Shown: positions 43,576 to 48,012 of the stretch, in pieces
Position numbering within the stretch: the stretch's first letter is position 1
Layout: each line of letters starts with the position of its first letter
Source of the DNA: Gammaproteobacteria bacterium HGW-Gammaproteobacteria-4
GTDB taxonomy: Bacteria > Pseudomonadota > Gammaproteobacteria > Xanthomonadales > Xanthomonadaceae
Length of the DNA stretch: 48,012 nt
Reading direction: 5' to 3'
Assembly (NCBI GenBank): GCA_002839995.1
Contig: PGZC01000035.1
Span: 1 to 48,012 of the forward strand
Translations under genes and position numbers: made by a program
The notes under the pieces: model-generated
What the model saw: only the letters and a program-made list of their open reading frames with translations
Database searches by the model: none
Told to the model about the DNA's origin: nothing

Positions 43576-44514
43576 TCAGCCGCGCCGTACCTGAGAATCA
43601 AGCCACACGCCCAGACCCTGGGCATTGAGCTCGATATCCATCTGCAATACCGCGGCTATCGCCTCGGCGCCGAGCGCGACGCCATGCTGCTGTGCGGCTC
43701 GGACGTAACGCTCACGCAGGCCGTCGCACAGGGCTGCATGACGCTCGGGCACGACCGCCAACGACTCGGCCAGTGCCACCATCTGATCTATCCACCAAAT
43801 CAGATCGGCAGCCAACCGCTCGACGCCGGTAACCGCCCCGTAATGGGTGAGGTACATCACGCGCGGCTGCGTCGCCAGCAGGCGCGCGATGGTCGCTTTC
43901 ATCGCGGCAGGGTCGAACTGCACCGGCGTGGTGGTCGGAAATATGAAAGGCCCGGCTGCGCTATCCAGCTCGCGATAGCTGATGCCGAACGCGTCGCCCG
44001 TAAAGCATGCCGCGGCATCCGGCTCGTGCACCACGATGTGATGGCGCGCATGGCCCGGCGCGTCCAGACACCGCAACTCGCGTTGCCCCAGGCGGATACG
44101 ATGGCCTTCGTTCGCTTCCGCGATGCGTTCAGCGGCGATCGGCAACAATTCGCCATAGGTCGCGCGCACCTCGTCGGCGCCGTAAACCGCCGACGCGCCG
44201 GCAACGAGCGCACTGGGGTCGAGCAAGTGGCGAACGCCGCGTGGATGCACGTGTACCGTCGCGTTGGGCAATTGCGCCAGCAAGGCGCCGGCGCCACCGG
44301 CGTGATCCAGGTGAATGTGGCTCAGGATCAGATGATCGACCGCATCCACGCCAAGTCCCGCCTGTGCCAACGCCGCCAGCAACAACGGTTGCGAGGCATT
44401 GATGCCGCAATCGATGAACGCGGCGCGACCATCGTCGATCAACAAGTAACACGCATCGAACCGGGGCCGATGAAAGCCGGTGTCGATGGTGATGGTCTGG
44501 CTGGATTGCGACAT
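43576..44514 (-). CDS. MBL-fold metallo-hydrolase
   Basis: A 312-residue metallo-beta-lactamase-fold enzyme. The metal-binding motif is HIHLDH at 66-71 (LILSHIHLDHAGGAG), with further ligands in LDAPGHARHHIVVH and ACFTGDAFGISYR, and a late His in YLTHYGAV. An insertion-free, glyoxalase II-like layout with an all-helical C-terminal end. Such proteins may be hydrolases of thioesters, lactones or phosphoesters; the substrate here is not evident. No signal peptide. It is convergent with the DUF456 gene and divergent from the alkene reductase gene. Confidence 0.88.
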   Translation of the reverse strand: MSQSSQTITIDTGFHRPRFDACYLLIDDGRAAFIDCGINASQPLLLAALAQAGLGVDAVDHLILSHIHLDHAGGAGALLAQLPNATVHVHPRGVRHLLDPSALVAGASAVYGADEVRATYGELLPIAAERIAEANEGHRIRLGQRELRCLDAPGHARHHIVVHEPDAAACFTGDAFGISYRELDSAAGPFIFPTTTPVQFDPAAMKATIARLLATQPRVMYLTHYGAVTGVERLAADLIWWIDQMVALAESLAVVPERHAALCDGLRERYVRAAQQHGVALGAEAIAAVLQMDIELNAQGLGVWLDSQVRRG

Positions 44515-44665
44515 GGCAACAGGGTGGCTGCTACGCGGCGTGGGCGCAAGTCTTCACGACACCCCGCACACCTGCATCACAGTGTTCTGTTGTCGCAACG
44601 GACACGACCGCATCCGACCCCATCAGGCACGTTATTGTGGCGGCTGTTCTTATGTCGAGACTCTC

Positions 44666-45748
44666 ATGACCGCACATCCTGCCTTGTTCAAGCCGCTGAC
44701 CCTGGGCGAAATCACCCTACCCAACCGCATCGCCATGGCACCACTGACGCGCAACCGCGCTGCAGCAGGTAACGTGCCCGGCCCGCTGACGGCGCTGTAC
44801 TACACCCAACGTGCCAGCGTCGGCCTGATCATTTCCGAGGCCACCCAGATTTCGCCGATGGGCCAGGGCTACATCGCCACGCCGGGCATCCACAGCGCCG
44901 AGCAGATTGCCGGCTGGCGCACAGTCACCCAATCCGTGCACGATGCAGGCGGCCACATGTTTTTGCAGTTGTGGCATGTCGGGCGTATCTCGCACACCAG
45001 CCTGCTGCCCGATGGCCAGGCGCCGGTGGCACCATCGGCCATCCGTGCCGCCAGCAAGACTTTCACTACCAATGGTTTTGTCGATGTATCGATGCCGCGC
45101 GCGCTGAGTATCGCGGAAATCGAACAGACCGTGGCCGATTACCGGCAGGCGGCGCTCAATGCCATCGCCGCCGGCTTTGACGGCGTGGAAGTGCATTCCG
45201 CAAACGGTTATTTGATCGATCAGTTCCTGCGCGACAGCAGCAACCAGCGCAGCGATGCCTACGGTGGCAGCATCGAAAATCGCACCCGCTTCCTGCGCGA
45301 AGTGGTGGCCGCGGTGTCCGAAGCGATCGGCGCGCAACGGGTCGGTGTGCGGTTTTCGCCGGTTTCCGGGTTCAACGACATCAGCGACAGCGCCCCGCAA
45401 GCGCTGTTCGAAGCGGCGGTGGCACAGATGCAGGCGATCGGCATTGCCTATGTGCACGTGATCGAGGGCCAGACCGGCGGCGAACGCGACACTGCGTTCG
45501 ACTACGCCGCGTTGAGGAGCCATTTCAAGGGTGTATGGATGGTCAACAACGGCTACGACGCCAACATGGCCGAGACCGCCATCGCCAGTGGCCGCGCCGA
45601 CATGGTGGCGATTGGCCGGCCGTTGATCGCCAACCCGGATTGGCTGGCACGTATTGCCCACAATGCGGCGCTGAACCCGCTGGATCAGGCGACGATGTAC
45701 GGCGGCGACGCGCGCGGCTATACCGATTATCCGGTGCTTGGGCAGTAA
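44666..45748 (+). CDS. Old Yellow Enzyme-type alkene reductase (NemA-like)
   Basis: A 360-residue FMN, NAD(P)H-dependent ene-reductase. Family marks: LFKPLTLGEITLPNRIAMAPLTRNRA, YYTQRASVGLIISEAT, FLQLWHVGRISH, the substrate-binding pair in VEVHSANGYLIDQFL (His and Asn), NQRSDAYGGSIENR, and the terminal flavin loop AIGRPLIANPDW. These enzymes reduce activated C=C bonds and nitro compounds and serve in electrophile detoxification. ATG 44666 starts the conserved region; the open frame further upstream is Cys/His-rich and antisense to the MBL start. A strong terminator follows. Confidence 0.93.
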   Translation: MTAHPALFKPLTLGEITLPNRIAMAPLTRNRAAAGNVPGPLTALYYTQRASVGLIISEATQISPMGQGYIATPGIHSAEQIAGWRTVTQSVHDAGGHMFLQLWHVGRISHTSLLPDGQAPVAPSAIRAASKTFTTNGFVDVSMPRALSIAEIEQTVADYRQAALNAIAAGFDGVEVHSANGYLIDQFLRDSSNQRSDAYGGSIENRTRFLREVVAAVSEAIGAQRVGVRFSPVSGFNDISDSAPQALFEAAVAQMQAIGIAYVHVIEGQTGGERDTAFDYAALRSHFKGVWMVNNGYDANMAETAIASGRADMVAIGRPLIANPDWLARIAHNAALNPLDQATMYGGDARGYTDYPVLGQ

Positions 45749-45760
45749 GCAAAACAGGCG

Positions 45761-45796
45761 ACGCAGCCGCTGGCGACGGCTGCGTTACGCTTTTTT
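45761..45796 (+). terminator. Intrinsic terminator after alkene reductase gene
   Basis: Stem acgcagccg / cggctgcgt (9 bp, 7-base loop) followed by tacgctttttt. The T-run lies inside the end of the oppositely directed fur gene, where on the other strand it encodes the Lys-rich tail KKKA. On the minus strand the stem has only a weak T stretch after it (gttttg), so it may also end fur inefficiently. Confidence 0.85.
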
Positions 45797-46189
45797 CTTG
45801 CGCACGTACAGCACCAGGCTGTGGTCGACGATATCGAAGCCGTGCTTGTGTGCGATGTCGCGTTGCAGGCGTTCGATTTCGTCCGACACGAACTCCGTCA
45901 CTTTGCCGGTATCGAGATCGACCATGTGGTCGTGATGTTCGCCACGATCCAGCTCGAATACCGCCTGGCCGCCCTCGAAATTGTGCTTCATCACCAGCCC
46001 GGCCGCCTCGAACTGGGTCAACACCCGGTACACCGTGGCCAGGCCGATATCCTCGTCCAGTTGCAGCAACTGCCGGTACACGTCTTCGGCGGTCATGTGC
46101 CGCGGGCGGGCGTTTTCGAGAATTTCGAGGATGCGCATGCGTGGATGCGTCACCTTCAGCCCGGCTTTGCGAAGATCTTGCGATTCCAT
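45785..46189 (-). CDS. fur: Ferric uptake regulator Fur
   Basis: A 134-residue iron-responsive repressor. The DNA-binding domain includes LKVTHPRMRILEIL, HMTAEDVYRQL and GLATVYRVLTQFEAAGLV; the metal-binding region reads FELDRGEHHDHMVDLDTGKV. The two Cys that bind structural zinc in E. coli Fur (CxxC) are Asp and Thr here, as in Pseudomonas and xanthomonad Fur. ATG 46189 follows GGAG by 5-6 bases. It is divergent from bamE, as is usual in this group. The likely target in the window is feoAB, whose promoter carries Fur-box-like palindromes. Confidence 0.96.
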   Translation of the reverse strand: MESQDLRKAGLKVTHPRMRILEILENARPRHMTAEDVYRQLLQLDEDIGLATVYRVLTQFEAAGLVMKHNFEGGQAVFELDRGEHHDHMVDLDTGKVTEFVSDEIERLQRDIAHKHGFDIVDHSLVLYVRKKKA

Positions 46190-46287
46190 CGGGGCTCCAA
46201 CCGCGTATGAATCGCGCGGGCCACAACGGCCGCGCACGCGAGGGGTTAGTGTATCATCCGGGCGGATTTCCACGGATTCTCATCACG

Positions 46288-46674
46288 ATGCGTTCGACCT
46301 GGCTCATTCTTGCTCTTGCCATGGCCACCAGCGGCTGCGGCATCATTTACAAAGCGCCCATCCATCAGGGCAACCTGCTCGATGAGCGCAACGTCTCGCA
46401 GCTGCAGGTCGGCATGAACCGCCGCCAGGTGATCTCGTTGTTGGGCTCGCCGGTCATCGCCGATCCGTTCCATCAGTCGCGCTGGGATTACGTGGCCAGC
46501 CAGAAGCGCAAGGGCAAGGATGCCGAAATCAAGCGCTTCGCCGTGTTCTTCGACGGCGACTCGCTCACGCGCTGGGAAGGCGACTATTTCCCCGAACAGA
46601 ACCAGGCGCTGTGGGCCGAAATGCAGCGATTCGGCAACCTGCCCAAGTCGCGCGACGAGAAAAGACGGCGCTGA
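46288..46674 (+). CDS. bamE: BamE (SmpA/OmlA) outer-membrane assembly lipoprotein
   Basis: A 128-residue lipoprotein subunit of the BAM complex, which inserts outer-membrane beta-barrels. The signal MRSTWLILALAMATSGCG has lipobox TSGC with Cys17. The mature part has the BamE core: QGNLLDERNVSQLQVGMNRR, LLGSPVIADPFHQSRWDYV and a Lys-rich C-terminus. Its divergent position to fur and nearness to ratA/rnfH/smpB match the arrangement found across gammaproteobacteria. ATG 46288 starts directly at the signal peptide. Confidence 0.95.
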   Translation: MRSTWLILALAMATSGCGIIYKAPIHQGNLLDERNVSQLQVGMNRRQVISLLGSPVIADPFHQSRWDYVASQKRKGKDAEIKRFAVFFDGDSLTRWEGDYFPEQNQALWAEMQRFGNLPKSRDEKRRR

Positions 46675-46695
46675 ACCGGCCCGTCCGAGCGCGGC

Positions 46696-46983
46696 TCAGG
46701 TTTTGCGTGCCCGCGCCCGCCGCACCTGCTTTGGATCGGCAAGCAACGGCCGCAACACCTCCACACGATCGCCATCCCTGAGTACGGTTGCCGGATCCAC
46801 CGGTTGCGCGTAGATCGCCAACGTGTGTTCGGTGCGGGCGTAATCCGGCACCTTGTCGGCCACGCCTGACGCCGTTACCGCATCACCTGCCGTACTGCCG
46901 ACCGGCAACTGCAATGGCAGCAACCATTGCCGCTCCGGCAAGGCATACACCACCTGCACCGGGATCAGCTCGTCATCGCTCAT
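46696..46983 (-). CDS. rnfH: RnfH (RatB) family protein
   Basis: A 95-residue small cytoplasmic protein of the ubiquitin-like RnfH/UPF0125 family: IPVQVVYALPERQWLLPLQL, KVPDYARTEHTLAIYAQPVD, LRDGDRVEVLRPLLADPK and a basic tail RRARARKT. Its function is not known; it is encoded with RatA in most gammaproteobacteria. The start overlaps the ratA stop by 4 bases (ATGA); an in-frame extension to 47022 lies within ratA and is rejected. It ends 21 bases from the convergent bamE. Confidence 0.92.
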   Translation of the reverse strand: MSDDELIPVQVVYALPERQWLLPLQLPVGSTAGDAVTASGVADKVPDYARTEHTLAIYAQPVDPATVLRDGDRVEVLRPLLADPKQVRRARARKT

Positions 46984-47423
46984 GTCGGATTCAGCGCAAA
47001 CTCGCGCCTCGCCTCGCGGCAAAAATCATCGACCATGCGATCGGCGACGCCGGCAAAACCCCTCGCCAGCGCCGAACCCAGCAAGCGCCCGGCGAGTTCG
47101 AATTCCAGCACCAGTTCCACCCGGCTGGCACTCTCGGTGAGCGCACGGAACGACCACACCCCGGACAGCCGCTGGAACGGCCCCTCCTCCAGCGCCATTT
47201 CGATCCGCTCACCGGCGACGAGCACATTACGGGTGGTGAATGCTGTGCGCATGCCGCCGACCTTCACGCCGAGCCGCGCCACCTGCACGGTGTCGGAGGA
47301 TTCCAGCAGCGTCGCCTGCTCGCACCAGGCAAAGCGCCGTGCGTAGGCCGGCACATCGACCACCAGCCCGTACATCCGGGGCGCGGCAAAAGGTACCAGG
47401 GCGCTGCGTTCGACTCGGGTCAT
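46980..47423 (-). CDS. ratA: RatA/Coq10-like START-domain protein
   Basis: A 147-residue protein of the polyketide-cyclase/START-like fold: [51 protein letters not shown] and the C-terminal helix [21 protein letters not shown]. Relatives include mitochondrial Coq10, which binds ubiquinone, and E. coli RatA, once described as a toxin that blocks 70S assembly. The ubiquinone role is the better-supported guess. It is divergent from smpB with 58 bases between starts and coupled with rnfH through a 4-base overlap. Confidence 0.93.
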   Translation of the reverse strand: MTRVERSALVPFAAPRMYGLVVDVPAYARRFAWCEQATLLESSDTVQVARLGVKVGGMRTAFTTRNVLVAGERIEMALEEGPFQRLSGVWSFRALTESASRVELVLEFELAGRLLGSALARGFAGVADRMVDDFCREARREFALNPT

Positions 47424-47481
47424 GCCGTTTTTCTCGCCTCATGCACGCGCATCGGCGACAATGCGCGCCAAGGAAATGGAT

Positions 47482-47970
47482 ATGAACAAGAAGAAAGACA
47501 AGAAGGATACCGGAAGCACGATCGCGTTGAACAAACGCGCCCGGCACGAATACGCACTGGAAGACCGCTTCGAGGCCGGTATCGCGCTGCAAGGCTGGGA
47601 AGTCAAATCCCTGCGCCAGAGCCGCATCGCGTTCAGCGAATCGTACGCGCTGGTGAAGAACGGCGAGATTTTCCTGTTCGGGGCGCAGATCACCCCGCTG
47701 ATCTCGGCATCCAGCCACGTGATCGCCGACGATCGCCGCACCCGCAAGCTGCTGCTGCATCGCAACGAGATCCACAAGCTGATCGGCGCCGTCGAGCGCG
47801 ACGGCTACACCCTGATCCCCACCGCCATGTACTGGAAGGGCAACAAGGTGAAAGTGGAAATCGCCCTCGCCCGCGGCAAACAGGCGCACGACAAACGCAA
47901 CACGCTAAAGGATCGCGACTGGGAGCGCGACAAGCAGCGGGTGATGCGCAGCCACAACAAGAACGCCTGA
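47482..47970 (+). CDS. smpB: SmpB, tmRNA-binding protein
   Basis: A 162-residue protein that binds tmRNA and brings it to stalled ribosomes. The oligonucleotide-binding barrel shows [39 protein letters not shown] and [10 protein letters not shown]; the C-terminal part has [20 protein letters not shown] and [12 protein letters not shown], which folds into a helix in the mRNA channel. ATG 47482 has AAGGA 7 bases upstream; ATG 47476 two codons earlier is less well placed. Beyond the stop (47971-48012) only a small hairpin (cgggc / gcccg) is seen; no tmRNA gene is visible before the window ends. Confidence 0.96.
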   Translation: MNKKKDKKDTGSTIALNKRARHEYALEDRFEAGIALQGWEVKSLRQSRIAFSESYALVKNGEIFLFGAQITPLISASSHVIADDRRTRKLLLHRNEIHKLIGAVERDGYTLIPTAMYWKGNKVKVEIALARGKQAHDKRNTLKDRDWERDKQRVMRSHNKNA

Positions 47971-48012
47971 GCGGGCCGTGGCCCGATGAACCCGAGGCAA
48001 CCGGCAACATGG

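Noticed and set aside
47971-48012. Possible start of ssrA (tmRNA) after smpB.
   Set aside because: The 42 bases hold only a small hairpin and nothing like the conserved tmRNA 5' end.

Overview
The window is GC-rich chromosomal DNA from a gammaproteobacterium. The most likely group is Xanthomonadales/Lysobacterales (a Rhodanobacteraceae or Lysobacter-like relative). The reasons are the conserved block smpB / ratA-rnfH / bamE / fur, the order maf-rng-yhdP, a Fur that lacks the CxxC of enteric Fur, a PhaC-PhaE synthase, a Leu/Phe/Val dehydrogenase beside liu genes, and many GTAG-type REP palindromes. This assignment is inference from gene content. No rRNA, tRNA, prophage, transposase or CRISPR array was seen.

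Layout. 1-7.3 kb (all minus): the 5' end of clpB with a sigma-32-like promoter, a P2-type cation ATPase, an NCS2-like permease, a repeat-rich gap, then a papain-like YiiX-type protein overlapping a nucleotide-translocase-like MFS protein. 7.4-15.4 kb: a GMC dehydrogenase, a 3-hydroxybutyrate-oligomer hydrolase lipoprotein, and a two-component pair resembling CrbS/CrbR (MxtR/ErdR): a NarL-type regulator convergent with a symporter-domain hybrid kinase. 15.7-21.3 kb (plus): leucine breakdown (leucine dehydrogenase, isovaleryl-CoA dehydrogenase, thiolase, methylcrotonyl-CoA carboxylase beta) with an alanine-heptad lipoprotein. 21.6-23.9 kb (minus): a feoAB iron-uptake operon with a small cysteine protein, headed by Fur-box-like palindromes. 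24-32.8 kb: a penicillin acylase, convergent with maf-rng-yhdP. 33-37.5 kb (minus): phaE-phaC and an FHA / transmembrane Ser-Thr kinase pair. 37.9-40 kb: two secreted proteins. 40.1-48 kb: a TonB receptor, DUF456 protein, MBL hydrolase, Old Yellow Enzyme, fur, bamE, rnfH, ratA and smpB.

Co-operation. A carbon-storage theme recurs. Leucine catabolism and thiolase supply and interconvert acetyl-CoA and acetoacetyl-CoA, PhaEC polymerises 3-hydroxybutyryl-CoA, the oligomer hydrolase returns 3-hydroxybutyrate, and CrbS/CrbR relatives control acetate assimilation. Iron control is represented by both Fur and a likely Fur target, feoAB.

Most notable points. (1) The leucine dehydrogenase is in frame but lacks about 37 residues, including the GPALGGTRM substrate-pocket loop. 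(2) A secreted alpha/beta-hydrolase-like protein keeps its HGTG motif but has no nucleophile elbow. (3) A receptor kinase with a non-RD (HQD) catalytic loop and a HAMP domain at its C-terminal end is paired with a tail-anchored FHA protein. (4) PhaE carries a histone-H1-like Lys/Ala/Pro tail. (5) Intergenic spaces hold layered repeats: REP pairs, a palindrome that seems to have taken in a REP cluster, 7-bp tandem arrays and a 133-bp palindrome. I could not identify a clearly new multi-gene defence or mobile system here.
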